From: an uncultured Erysipelotrichaceae bacterium
Lineage (GTDB): Bacteria > Bacillota_I > Bacilli_A > Erysipelotrichales > Erysipelotrichaceae
Direction: 5' to 3'
Assembly (NCBI GenBank): GCA_902782955.1
Contig: CACZPD010000152.1
Span: forward strand, 1 to 12,171
Length of the DNA: 12,171 nucleotides
This document shows positions 1 to 7,333 of the stretch, piece after piece. The position numbers and the translations under genes were made by a program. The stretch's first letter is position 1. Each line of letters begins with the position of its first letter. Under the pieces are notes generated by a model. It was not told the origin of the DNA. It did no database searches and saw only the letters and a list, made by a program, of their open reading frames with translations.

Positions 1-183
1 CCTGATGCAGTCCATATAACTTTTTGCGTATTCCTTTACTGTTTCTGCTTTGAAGAGATCTGCACCGAAGTTGTCACGGATAAATTCTGCGACATATTCT
101 GTATTGCCTTTTGTGATATTTGTTACTTTACCGTTTACGTAGTTTTCACCGGAACGGGAATAATAGATTACAAGATTTTTCAT
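1..183 (-). CDS. Flavodoxin (partial, C-terminus beyond left edge)
   Basis: This is the N-terminal 61 residues of a flavodoxin-type FMN protein, a small soluble electron carrier. The start is fixed by AGGAGG at 190-195, six bases before the ATG at 183. The protein opens MKNLVIYYSRSGEN, a first beta strand followed by an S/T-rich FMN phosphate-binding loop, and continues with KGNTEYVAEFI, typical of the PF12682/flavodoxin_4 type. The same order (strand, SR.GEN, KGNT..A..I) occurs in the lipoprotein flavodoxin at 10228-10902, so the two are paralogues. It is transcribed away from the LysR gene at 283, the classic layout of a LysR regulator and its target. What I see is the fold signature. FMN binding is family knowledge, and the redox partner is unknown. 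The window edge removes the rest, so completeness cannot be judged. Confidence 0.85.
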   Translation of the reverse strand, partial: MKNLVIYYSRSGENYVNGKVTNITKGNTEYVAEFIRDNFGADLFKAETVKEYAKSYMDCIR

Positions 184-207
184 GTTGTGCCTCCTGTTTA
201 CAGTTTC

Positions 208-254
208 AGTATAGAAATGAGGTATTGAATTGTCTAATTGCATATGTTTATAAT
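208..254. promoter_or_regulatory. Back-to-back promoters of the flavodoxin (-) and lysR (+) genes
   Basis: For the minus-strand flavodoxin there is a -35 TAGACA (231-236) and a -10 TATACT (208-213), 17 bases apart. For plus-strand lysR there is a -35 TTGAAT (225-230) and a perfect -10 TATAAT (249-254), 18 bases apart. The two -35 boxes abut, so the polymerases would compete. An interrupted inverted repeat AATTG (236-240)/CAATT (255-259) and the palindrome CATATG (241-246) lie in the same stretch and are candidates for LysR binding. The promoter boxes are seen directly; the regulator site is inferred. Confidence 0.65.
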
Positions 255-282
255 CAATTGAATAATTTTATAGCGAGGTTGT

Positions 283-1167
283 ATGAATACAAAGTATATC
301 GAATCTGTTCTTGAACTTGCCAAAACGAAAAACTTCAGCCGCGCTGCGGAAAATCTGTTTATCTCGCAGCCTTCCCTGACATATCAGATCAACGCTGTCG
401 AACAGGAGGTCGGCTTCCGGATCTTTGACCGTTCCGGCAGGGGTGCCGAAGTCACGCCGGCAGGAGAGCAGTTCATCGTTACCCTGCGCGAGATCCACGA
501 CCAGCTTTCCAGGGCAGTTGAACAGGGGCAGAACTTCTCCGCCCGGTACCGCGACAACATCCGCATCGGCATGCCCCTGCGTTCAGCCGTTTATTATCTC
601 CCTGAAGTCATGCGGCTTTTCAGGAAAGAGGATCCGGCCGTATCCGTTACTCCCGCTGTAAATTACCGGGATTATCTTGACCGGTTCATGACCGGGGAAA
701 CAGACATTGTCTTTTCGCTGAAAGACAGGATCCGCCATATGCCCGATATCCGCACATATGACTTTTTCGAGACCCATATCTATCTGGTCGTCCGTCATGA
801 TGATGTGCTTGCAAAGAAAAAGATCATCACGAAAGATGATCTGAAAGGACGTACCCTCATGATCGGCGGCGGATCCCCCGGTCCGCTGAAAAAGATCCAG
901 AACGAGATCATCCAGGATCCTTCCGTGAATTATTTCAACAGTCCCGACCATGATACATCCATGACGTATGTAGAGGCTGACGAAGCAGTCGTCCTCGCGC
1001 CGGGATTCCTCAATGACCATAATCCGAAATACACATGGATCCCCTATGAACCTGATATCTCCATGCCCTGTGTGTTATGTACGCATATCTCGGACACCCG
1101 CAGACCGCTGATCCGGTTTGCGGAACTCCTTCTGGAATATTACAGAAACCCGGATCTCATGCTGTAA
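283..1167 (+). CDS. LysR-family transcriptional regulator
   Basis: A 294-residue protein of usual LysR length. Residues 1-60 form the winged helix-turn-helix (ELAKTKNFSRAAENLFISQP then SLTYQI..VE...G..IFDR, with G..VTPAG closing the wing). Residues about 90-290 form the two-lobed periplasmic-binding-protein-like effector domain, beginning IRIGMP and containing the usual ETHIYLVVR segment. It probably acts as a tetramer at the shared 100-base intergenic region and controls the divergent flavodoxin gene and itself. The effector cannot be read from the sequence. Its RBS is weak (GAGG four bases before the ATG), consistent with low expression of a regulator. Transcription ends at the hairpin just after the stop codon. 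Family assignment is secure; the target is inferred from position. Confidence 0.93.
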   Translation: MNTKYIESVLELAKTKNFSRAAENLFISQPSLTYQINAVEQEVGFRIFDRSGRGAEVTPAGEQFIVTLREIHDQLSRAVEQGQNFSARYRDNIRIGMPLRSAVYYLPEVMRLFRKEDPAVSVTPAVNYRDYLDRFMTGETDIVFSLKDRIRHMPDIRTYDFFETHIYLVVRHDDVLAKKKIITKDDLKGRTLMIGGGSPGPLKKIQNEIIQDPSVNYFNSPDHDTSMTYVEADEAVVLAPGFLNDHNPKYTWIPYEPDISMPCVLCTHISDTRRPLIRFAELLLEYYRNPDLML

Positions 1168-1197
1168 AACATATCGGTCTCCCGATATGTTTTTTTT
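1168..1197 (+). terminator. Intrinsic terminator of lysR, possibly bidirectional
   Basis: A perfect 10-bp stem AACATATCGG (1168-1177) and CCGATATGTT (1182-1191) closes a TCTC loop and runs into eight T residues (1190-1197). It starts directly after the lysR stop codon. On the other strand the stem is followed by TTTTACAG, so it may also stop the convergent ligase gene ending at 1199. Confidence 0.88.
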
Positions 1198-1198
1198 A

Positions 1199-2569
1199 TT
1201 ATTCCTTCTGCATGTTTATGATGTGCTTGTATTTCCCGCTGCGCGCATCCTGACGCGGCAGATCATCAGACAGCGTTATTGTCACATCATGGATGCCCTG
1301 CGTTTCCAGATATCCGCAGATTCTCTCCTCTGCTTCCGCAAAAGCCTTCATCCTGTCTGTGCCTTCCTTTTCCTCCATGCGCAGTTCGATCCTGTTTTCC
1401 GGATAAACAAGCGCCTGGAAGCGTCTGATCTCATGTACTTCCTTCAGTACAGCATATAGGGATAACGGTGCAATCCGGACAGTCTTTCCTTCTGCATCAA
1501 ACGATGTAACATCATCTGTCCTCCCTTCCAGTTCGATCCATGGGGAAGGATTTCCGCAGGCACAGCGTTCATGGTGCATGATCACCCGGTCCGTTACCTC
1601 ATAGCGGATAAACGGCTGGGTATAGTTATACAGGTTGGTAAGCAGGATCCTGTCTGACAGCACACCGTCCGGCACCGGATTTCCTTCCGCATCCACCGGT
1701 TCAACGATCAGCCAGTCATCATTGATATGGAAATGCTGTGCCCGGCATTCACAGGCAACGGTACCGCCTTCCGTACAGGAGTAGGATGTCTGTACATAAC
1801 AGTGAAACGTATCAGACAGTCTTTTCCGCAATGCGTCTGACAGATATTCCCCGCCGGTCATGATGATGACCGGTGCGATCTTCAGTCTTCCCTGCTCTGC
1901 TTCTTCGATCAGCAGTTCCAGATTGGAAGGATATCCGCCCAGCATAGCCGGCTGAAAACGGTTGAGCTGGTCCACGATCTTTTCAAGCGGGTACAAAGCA
2001 CTGGATACAGCCAGCTGCTTTTTCTTCCACGGCATCTGCAGCAATCTGGAACGGATACTGCTATTGCCCAGATAGAAACCTTCATCCGCAAACACGCCGA
2101 TGCTTTTCCCGCCTCTTCTGATAAACGCCTTCATATCTTCACTTCTGGCATAACTGCGGACTGCACTGATCCCGCCCATGATATTGTTCGCTGTAGGATC
2201 GCAGATGCATACGAGCGGATTTCCAGTCGACCCGGAAGTGGTGAAGATCAGATATTTCTTATGCAGCTTACGGCCGATATTGTCCTTGTTTTCCATGAAC
2301 CGTTCCGCGTCTTCCAGTGTCAGTTCCCGGTCGCAGACCCAGTCATTCCAGTTCTCCATCAGCGTTCTCTTATTTGTTTCCGGGAGATCCGCAAGCGTAT
2401 AGTTTTCCGGCAGGTCCCGGTAGAGTTCCCGGTAATACGGACTGTTCTTCCTTGCGTATTCAACCAGGTCATGAAGTCTCTTTGTCTGGATTTTCTCCCT
2501 CTTTTCTTCCGGCATCTTTTCATAATCCCGGCAGAGCTTCATTGCCTTCAATATTCCGATATGTTTCAT
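1199..2569 (-). CDS. Adenylate-forming ligase, PaaK/CapK (phenylacetate-CoA ligase-like) family
   Basis: A 456-residue cytosolic enzyme of the ANL superfamily, PaaK/CapK branch. This group activates a carboxylic acid with ATP to an acyl-adenylate, usually then forming a thioester. Visible motifs: the ATP-binding loop FTTSGSTGNP (109-118), YPSN (213-216), MTGGEYL (237-243), the SYSCTEGG motif (262-269, Thr-Glu contacting the adenylate), RYEVTDR (322-328, Asp for ribose), the paired CEC (273-275) and CACG (336-339) segments, and GRTDD (349-353). The C-terminal GKYKHI may supply the mobile catalytic lysine. PaaK itself is about 430-440 residues, so this is complete. The start has AAGGGGAG just upstream, overlapping the tetR stop codon nine bases away. 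The substrate is unknown: no phenylacetate-degradation or capsule genes are visible nearby, so I give no gene symbol. Control by the upstream TetR protein is likely. Confidence 0.82.
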   Translation of the reverse strand: MKHIGILKAMKLCRDYEKMPEEKREKIQTKRLHDLVEYARKNSPYYRELYRDLPENYTLADLPETNKRTLMENWNDWVCDRELTLEDAERFMENKDNIGRKLHKKYLIFTTSGSTGNPLVCICDPTANNIMGGISAVRSYARSEDMKAFIRRGGKSIGVFADEGFYLGNSSIRSRLLQMPWKKKQLAVSSALYPLEKIVDQLNRFQPAMLGGYPSNLELLIEEAEQGRLKIAPVIIMTGGEYLSDALRKRLSDTFHCYVQTSYSCTEGGTVACECRAQHFHINDDWLIVEPVDAEGNPVPDGVLSDRILLTNLYNYTQPFIRYEVTDRVIMHHERCACGNPSPWIELEGRTDDVTSFDAEGKTVRIAPLSLYAVLKEVHEIRRFQALVYPENRIELRMEEKEGTDRMKAFAEAEERICGYLETQGIHDVTITLSDDLPRQDARSGKYKHIINMQKE

Positions 2570-2578
2570 GATCTCCCC

Positions 2579-3211
2579 TTATCCGCAGATCCCGTACAGC
2601 ATCAGGTCCAGATATTCCCGTATCTCCTTCCGGATCTTCTTGCTGTTTTCAAAAAAGGCATCCGGTTCTGCCTGATACTGCATCAGATATTGATTCATGA
2701 CCGCAGTGATATAGATCTGCAGTCCTTCCGCAGTGATCTTATGCTTTATATCATTCTTCAGATCCAGCGCTGACATTGCCCTGTTCAGTATTTCCAGCGA
2801 TTCCTTCCGCGTAACTTCTCTGTATTTCCGCAGGATCTCCGTTTTTTCCTGTGTTATTTGCGCAGAGACATCCCGGGAAGCCATATTCACCAGATGCATC
2901 TCGTCCGGATACTGCAGGCATTTTCTGATCTTTCTGTCCATTTCCGCGAACAGGATCTCATAGAAGTCAGTTCCTTCCGCTGCTTCCGTCTTTTCTGTCA
3001 GACGTTCCATTGCTTTTTCCAGACAGTAAAGATAGAAATCCTTTTTGGATCCGAAATAATGGAACAGGATCCCTTTCGATATCCCGCACTGCTTTGTGAT
3101 CCTGTCTGTACCGGCCTCCTGAAATGATTTAACGGAAAACTCCCTGATGCCTGCCTTCAGGATCAAATCCTTCTTCTCTGCCGGCAGTTTCTCAAATGTT
3201 TCAAATGACAT
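2579..3211 (-). CDS. TetR/AcrR-family transcriptional regulator
   Basis: A 210-residue TetR-type repressor. The N-terminal helix-turn-helix spans about residues 12-58 (KKDLILKAGIREF, AGTDRITKQCGISKGILFHYF, then GSKKDF), followed by an all-helical ligand-binding/dimerisation domain of unrecognised specificity. I place the start at 3211: GGAGG lies four bases upstream and the protein begins MSFETFEKLP. The frame stays open to an ATG at 3316, but that extension would translate through both operator palindromes and has no family-like sequence. The gene is first in an operon with the ligase. Two near-identical palindromes cover its promoter and leader, so it most likely represses its own operon until a ligand binds. 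A substrate or acyl-CoA product of the ligase is an obvious guess but is not shown by the sequence. Confidence 0.92.
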   Translation of the reverse strand: MSFETFEKLPAEKKDLILKAGIREFSVKSFQEAGTDRITKQCGISKGILFHYFGSKKDFYLYCLEKAMERLTEKTEAAEGTDFYEILFAEMDRKIRKCLQYPDEMHLVNMASRDVSAQITQEKTEILRKYREVTRKESLEILNRAMSALDLKNDIKHKITAEGLQIYITAVMNQYLMQYQAEPDAFFENSKKIRKEIREYLDLMLYGICG

Positions 3212-3222
3212 ACATCCTCCGC

Positions 3223-3244
3223 ATATTGACTGGTCAGTCAATAT
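3223..3244. promoter_or_regulatory. TetR-type operator 1 (leader)
   Basis: A 22-bp palindrome: arms ATATTGACT (3223-3231) and AGTCAATAT (3236-3244) match perfectly around the centre GGTC. It lies between the predicted transcription start and the tetR ribosome site. The 20-bp core has the same layout as operator 2: TATTGAC/C-type arms, a four-base centre, then GTCAATA. Binding by the adjacent TetR protein is inferred. Confidence 0.7.
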
Positions 3245-3254
3245 TCTTTTCATC

Positions 3255-3283
3255 AGAATATCAGCCATTGACCAACCGGTCAA
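3255..3283 (-). promoter_or_regulatory. Promoter of the tetR-ligase operon
   Basis: On the minus strand a -35 TTGACC (3278-3283, five of six consensus) and a -10 TATTCT (3255-3260, four of six) are 17 bases apart. The -35 box is the right arm of operator 2, and transcripts would begin just before operator 1, so a bound repressor would block both polymerase binding and clearance. Confidence 0.6.
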
Positions 3284-3284
3284 T
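3267..3284. promoter_or_regulatory. TetR-type operator 2 (over the -35 box)
   Basis: A palindrome with seven-base arms ATTGACC (3267-3273) and GGTCAAT (3278-3284) around AACC. It is centred 42 bases from operator 1, that is about four helical turns, so two dimers could sit on the same face of the DNA. The palindrome is seen directly; function is inferred. Confidence 0.65.
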
Positions 3285-3300
3285 ATACCTGCAGGCATAT

Positions 3301-3337
3301 AAAAAAGGAACTTCACTCAAAAAGTGCAGAAGTTCCT
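3301..3337 (-). terminator. Intrinsic terminator of the ktrB-ktrA operon
   Basis: Read on the minus strand, AGGAACTTC (3337-3329) pairs with GAAGTTCCT (3314-3306) and is followed by a run of six T residues down to 3301. The loop contains a small inner pairing (CACTT/AAGTG-like). It lies after the K+ uptake genes and upstream of the tetR promoter, so it insulates the two operons. Confidence 0.85.
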
Positions 3338-3363
3338 GTTCTTTCGGTTTTATGCTTTCTGTA

Positions 3364-4032
3364 TCAGTCCAGATCCAGCGCAGCGATTCTGGCCGCATTG
3401 GCTGCGATCACCAGATAATCATCCGGCTGGATGACGTACTCGCTGCTCACTTCGGTTTCAACTTTTGAAGCACCGCCGTGACGGACACCGATAATATTCA
3501 CGCCGTAGACCGAGCGCAGATGCAGTGTTTCGATCGGACGGTTGCACCAGAGTTCCGGTGCCTTGATCTCCATGATCGTGTAATCATTGGTGATCTGGAA
3601 GATATCGATGATCTTCGGGTTCATCAGGGAAAGTGCGACTCTCTGCCCCATTTCCAATTCCGGCTGGATGACCGTATCGGCCCCGATCCTTTCCAGGACA
3701 TATTTATAGCGTTCATTGGTTGCTTTGGCGATGACATGTTCAATGCCGAGTTCCTTCAGATTCAGAATGGTCGTAACGCTCGCTTCCAGATGGGAGCCCA
3801 TGGATACGATCGCCACATCAACATCCTGGATACCTGCCTCCTTCAGCATTTCAATATCCATGGAATCACAGCAGACAGCGTTCGGAACGGTTTCCATCAC
3901 ATCCTGTACAGCCAGGGCATTTTTATCCAGCGCAATCACATCCTGCCCTGCGGCAGCCATCGTTTCCGCAACTGCCTTGCCAAAGTTTCCGAGTCCGATC
4001 ACGGCATATGTCATAGTATTCTCTTTCGGCAT
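3364..4032 (-). CDS. ktrA: Potassium uptake regulatory subunit, KtrA/TrkA (RCK) type
   Basis: A 222-residue cytosolic gating subunit that binds nucleotide and controls the KtrB channel as a ring. The RCK_N Rossmann domain covers residues about 8-135. It has the dinucleotide loop GLGNFG (13-18), the acidic residue D36 at the end of strand 2 (IALDKN), and the later SMGSHLEAS, AKATN and GADTVIQPE segments seen in this family. Residues about 140-220 form the RCK_C (TrkA-C) ligand domain, ending DDYLVIA. The start at 4032 has AGGAGG seven bases upstream. That site overlaps the ktrB stop codon, and the gap is only 11 bases, so the pair is co-transcribed and probably translationally coupled. The single-RCK length matches KtrA/KtrC rather than the double-length TrkA. 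The choice between KtrA and KtrC naming cannot be made. Confidence 0.93.
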   Translation of the reverse strand: MPKENTMTYAVIGLGNFGKAVAETMAAAGQDVIALDKNALAVQDVMETVPNAVCCDSMDIEMLKEAGIQDVDVAIVSMGSHLEASVTTILNLKELGIEHVIAKATNERYKYVLERIGADTVIQPELEMGQRVALSLMNPKIIDIFQITNDYTIMEIKAPELWCNRPIETLHLRSVYGVNIIGVRHGGASKVETEVSSEYVIQPDDYLVIAANAARIAALDLD

Positions 4033-4043
4033 AGTTTTCCTCC

Positions 4044-5462
4044 TTAACCAATGATGATATTCGCATCCGGATATTGTACGTGCCGGGTCTTTTCCTTAAT
4101 TTTATGGAATGCCAGGTAAACACTGAGCGGTCCCAGACGTCCGATAAACATCAGTATCATGATAATGATCTTGCCTTCTGCACTCAGAATCGGCGTGATG
4201 CCGGTCGAAAGACCGACTGTCGCAACCGCAGAAGAGGCTTCGAAGGCCAGCGGAAGCAGGTCGATCTGCGGCTCTGTCATCGTCAGGATCAGCACCGAGA
4301 CGAACAAAGTCAATATGTACAGGGAAAAGATCACAAAAGCGTGTTTCAGCAGTGAAGGCGCCACCCGGCGGTAACGGATCACGGCATCCTTATGCTTATC
4401 ATCCAGGGTATTCAGCGCAGTCCGGAACAGAACTGCAGCGGTCGTAGTCTTCATACCGCCGGCAGTACCGCCCGGGGATCCGCCGATCAGCATATACATG
4501 CACATGATCAGCAGCACCGGCCGTGTACATCTGCCGATATTGACCGTCGCGAACCCGGCTGTACGCAGCGTCACTGACTGGAACAGAGATATCAGAAGCT
4601 TTTCATCCGGTTCCTTTCCTGCCAGGGTTCCCGGATTCCGCGTTTCAAACAGGAAGAACAGGATCATTCCGCTCACAAGGAGTATGGCTGTTGCCCGCAG
4701 TACGACAACGGAATGCACGGACATTCTCCGGCGCTTCCGGTGAAGCAGGTCCTTTTCCTTCATTCTGCTGCGGAACCAGTCACTCAGTTCAAACCAGACC
4801 ATGAATCCCAGACCGCCCGTAACGATCAGTGCCATGACAGTAAAATTGATTACCGGGTCAGACGCGTATCCGGCCAGACTGTCAGCCGCAAAGCTGTCAA
4901 ATCCCGCGTTGGTAAAAGCAGATACAGACAGAAACATAGAATGGAACACGCCTTCCGGGTTTCCGTATATATCGATCAGGCGGGTGCACAGAAGCACGAA
5001 ACCGGCTAACTCGAAGAGAAAGGTAAACCAGATGATCCTGCGCAGATAAGCAGGCACATCATACAGATTGCTTTTTCCGGAACCTGCCGCGAACAGTTTC
5101 TTTTCCGTCGTTTCCATACGTTTCCTGTTCTGCAGGAAAATGATGGCAATGATGGTCATGGGACCCAGGCCCCCGATCTGCATCAGAAAGATCATGACTG
5201 TCTTCCCGAATATACTGTACTGGGCGGAAGCCGTAACCGTCGATAACCCTGTCACGCATACCGCGCTGCATGAAACAAACAGGTTATCGATATATGGAGC
5301 CGGGCTTGCATTGTTGGAAACCGGCAGTGACAGCAGGATTGACCCGATCACAATGACCGCAAGAAAGACCGTAAGAAAGATCTTCTCCGGATTATTGGAT
5401 TCCGCCAGCCTTCTGATCAGTGATTTATGTTTGATGCCGAAATGTCCGATCGGGGTCGTCAT
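4044..5462 (-). CDS. ktrB: Potassium (Na+-coupled) uptake channel subunit, KtrB/TrkH family
   Basis: A 472-residue integral membrane K+ translocator made of four membrane-pore-membrane repeats, working as a dimer on the RCK ring encoded next. The four selectivity-filter segments are visible in order: VTGLS (70-74), TNAGFD (184-189), TAGF (301-304) and VGLST (416-420), each with the key glycine. The intramembrane gating loop of the third repeat, GGSPGGTAGG (327-336), is intact. Length and the basic N-terminus before the first helix (about 28-47) fit KtrB. No upstream extension is possible because an in-frame TAG lies 12 bases before the ATG. The ribosome site is poor (only AAGAG close to the ATG), while a TATTAT box sits six bases from the ATG; see findings. 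No rubredoxin-like or riboswitch feature is present in its short leader. Confidence 0.95.
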   Translation of the reverse strand: MTTPIGHFGIKHKSLIRRLAESNNPEKIFLTVFLAVIVIGSILLSLPVSNNASPAPYIDNLFVSCSAVCVTGLSTVTASAQYSIFGKTVMIFLMQIGGLGPMTIIAIIFLQNRKRMETTEKKLFAAGSGKSNLYDVPAYLRRIIWFTFLFELAGFVLLCTRLIDIYGNPEGVFHSMFLSVSAFTNAGFDSFAADSLAGYASDPVINFTVMALIVTGGLGFMVWFELSDWFRSRMKEKDLLHRKRRRMSVHSVVVLRATAILLVSGMILFFLFETRNPGTLAGKEPDEKLLISLFQSVTLRTAGFATVNIGRCTRPVLLIMCMYMLIGGSPGGTAGGMKTTTAAVLFRTALNTLDDKHKDAVIRYRRVAPSLLKHAFVIFSLYILTLFVSVLILTMTEPQIDLLPLAFEASSAVATVGLSTGITPILSAEGKIIIMILMFIGRLGPLSVYLAFHKIKEKTRHVQYPDANIIIG

Positions 5463-5525
5463 ACTCTTATAATACTACCTTTATCGTGATATATGTTCCT
5501 GTTTCTCTCCGCTTCGCACCGTCTG

Positions 5526-5565
5526 AATAATAAACAGATGCGGAAGATCATTTCTCCGCATCTGT
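5526..5565 (-). terminator. Intrinsic terminator of the phosphatase gene
   Basis: On the minus strand an 11-bp perfect stem ACAGATGCGGA (5565-5555) and TCCGCATCTGT (5544-5534) closes a ten-base loop and is followed by TTATTATTC. It lies just after the phosphatase stop codon at 5579. The T tract is interrupted by A residues, so efficiency may be moderate. Confidence 0.8.
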
Positions 5566-5578
5566 AATGTGTAATTCT

Positions 5579-7333
5579 TTATGCGTTTTCCTTTGGCCCT
5601 GTGTATTCAATACACAGCATCGTGATATCGTCGAACTGTTCCGCACCTGCCACAAATGATTCAACCGCTTCCAGTACGCCCTGGATTACTTCTTTTGCGG
5701 AACCGTCTTTATTCTGGTTCAGTGCTTCCAGCATGCGCTCAGTCCCGAACAGATTATGACCTGCGTCAGTCGCCTCCGTGACACCGTCCGTATGCACGAA
5801 CAGTCTGGCACCGGGCTGAAGCGGGATCGTATAGTTATGGTATAACATGCCGTCCATACCGCCGATGACGAAACTGTGCTTGTCTTTGTGAACGCTGAAG
5901 CTTCCCTCCGGTTCCATGATCACAGGATACTCATGTCCCGCATTCGCAGCGGTCAGTATTCCGGTGGATATCCCCAGAATACCGAGCCATATCGTCACGA
6001 ACATCTCTTCGCGGTTGTTGGCGCAGATCTGATGATTGACGATTTCCAGTATGCCGGCCGGATTTAAGCCGGTCATTGCGACATTCTGTACAAGGATCTT
6101 TGAGATCATCATAAATAGTGCCGCAGGCACACCCTTGCCGGAAACATCCGCAATCACGAGACACAGATGATCGTCATCTATCAGGAAGAAGTCATAGAAA
6201 TCGCCGCCGACTTCCTTTGCCGGATCCATAACGGCATAGATATCAAATTCCGGCCGTTCCGGGAATGCCGGAAAGATATTCGGCAGCATATCTGCCTGGA
6301 TGCGGGTTGCCAGGGAAAGTTCTGTGCTGATCCGTTCCCTTTCGGCCGTGATCCGTGTCAGATTCTTCATATATGCATCGAGATCCCGTTCCATTTCCTG
6401 CATAGTCAGACTGAGGTTCTCGATCTCATCACCGGTCCGGATATTCAGCTTTTCAAAATGATTCCCGGAAGGAGTATCGGAAGACCTGTCCTGGGAATAC
6501 GCCTTCGCCGCAGCAGCCAGCTGGTTGATCGGCCTTACCGTTCTGCGGTTCAGATTGCGCAGGGCAGCATACAGCGCCGCAATCGATATTCCGGCCATCA
6601 TCACAATATAAGCCCACATGAACTTTTTGACTGTCGACATCGCCGCATTCATGTCCGTATCAAAGAAGACAAAGACCGGTTTGCCGTCTATCATCCCGAT
6701 TATGGTCCCGCCCATGCACCGGTAACCGTATGGTTCCATATTGATCGTCGTGACAGGGATCTTTCCTGCCCCGAACAGATTATCCAGGAAATAGCTTCGT
6801 CCTTCCGTCAGATCACGGATCGATTCTGCTTTCAGCTCATCCCAGCTGCCAGGCGGACAGAAACTGTCATTGGGATCGGAATCCGCAATGAATACACGCC
6901 GGTTTGTCTCCGGATCCAGAAAAGCAGTAAACGCAGCTATTCCGCCGTTGGTCTCCTGGATATCCAGCAGGGTGAAACGCAGTTCTTCAAACTTCTCATC
7001 ACGGACTTCATCAAAAGCAGACAGCAGCGGGGAATGCTTGTCATTCAGCTGGTCCCGTTCTTCGTCTGACATCCCGTAATAGATAGTCATGACTTTCGCC
7101 GCTTCGTCCAGAGCTGCCTCCGTATCCATAAAATGATTCGCCGTCCTGGACATCTGCCATGTCCTGTTGCGGTAATCCCGCCGGACAGAAGAATAGTACA
7201 GATAGTTGCCGAAGATCAGTGCCGTAGCGTTGAGGATCAGATAAAACAGGATAAGCACACGGAAGGTCTTCCCGGCCAGGCTGTGGTGGATCCGTTGATA
7301 ATAACTCATTTCAGACAGTTTCTTTCTCCGCAT
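5579..7333 (-). CDS. Membrane sensor PP2C/SpoIIE-type serine phosphatase (RsbU-like)
   Basis: A 584-residue sensor enzyme. The N-terminal tail (1-23) is basic, helix 1 spans about 24-47, an extracytoplasmic sensing region of about 190 residues (48-236) follows, and helix 2 spans about 237-259. Next come a HAMP-like linker starting RRTVRPIN (263-270), a helical connector to about 345, and a PP2C_SIG/SpoIIE phosphatase domain (about 345-578). Metal-binding motifs are all present: EVGGDFYD (374-381), ADVSGKG (395-401), HTDGVTEA (514-521) and FDDIT (567-571). Family members dephosphorylate anti-anti-sigma (RsbV/SpoIIAA-like) proteins in partner-switching cascades, which is the inferred role. No anti-sigma, antagonist or sigma gene lies beside it, so its partner is elsewhere. 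The start has AAGGAG eight bases upstream. The sensing region is not one I recognise; a Cache-like fold is possible. Confidence 0.9.
   Translation of the reverse strand: MRRKKLSEMSYYQRIHHSLAGKTFRVLILFYLILNATALIFGNYLYYSSVRRDYRNRTWQMSRTANHFMDTEAALDEAAKVMTIYYGMSDEERDQLNDKHSPLLSAFDEVRDEKFEELRFTLLDIQETNGGIAAFTAFLDPETNRRVFIADSDPNDSFCPPGSWDELKAESIRDLTEGRSYFLDNLFGAGKIPVTTINMEPYGYRCMGGTIIGMIDGKPVFVFFDTDMNAAMSTVKKFMWAYIVMMAGISIAALYAALRNLNRRTVRPINQLAAAAKAYSQDRSSDTPSGNHFEKLNIRTGDEIENLSLTMQEMERDLDAYMKNLTRITAERERISTELSLATRIQADMLPNIFPAFPERPEFDIYAVMDPAKEVGGDFYDFFLIDDDHLCLVIADVSGKGVPAALFMMISKILVQNVAMTGLNPAGILEIVNHQICANNREEMFVTIWLGILGISTGILTAANAGHEYPVIMEPEGSFSVHKDKHSFVIGGMDGMLYHNYTIPLQPGARLFVHTDGVTEATDAGHNLFGTERMLEALNQNKDGSAKEVIQGVLEAVESFVAGAEQFDDITMLCIEYTGPKENA

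Noticed and set aside
3212..3316. N-terminal extension of the TetR protein to an ATG at 3316
   Set aside because: It would be read through the promoter and both operators, begins inside the ktr terminator stem, and has no ribosome site; the ATG at 3211 has GGAGG.
3478..4047. 189-codon plus-strand frame across ktrA
   Set aside because: Shadow of the RCK gene; the composition is His/Asp/Phe-rich and the minus strand has intact RCK motifs.
5463..5578. c-di-AMP (ydaO-type) riboswitch in the ktrB leader
   Set aside because: The gap is only about 115 bases, half of it taken by the upstream terminator, and no ydaO-like conserved segments are visible.
6167..7069. Open frame of 300 codons on the plus strand, antisense to the phosphatase gene
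   Set aside because: Its translation is rich in Arg, His, Ile and Cys with no domain pattern, it has no ribosome site, and the minus-strand frame carries all the phosphatase motifs.
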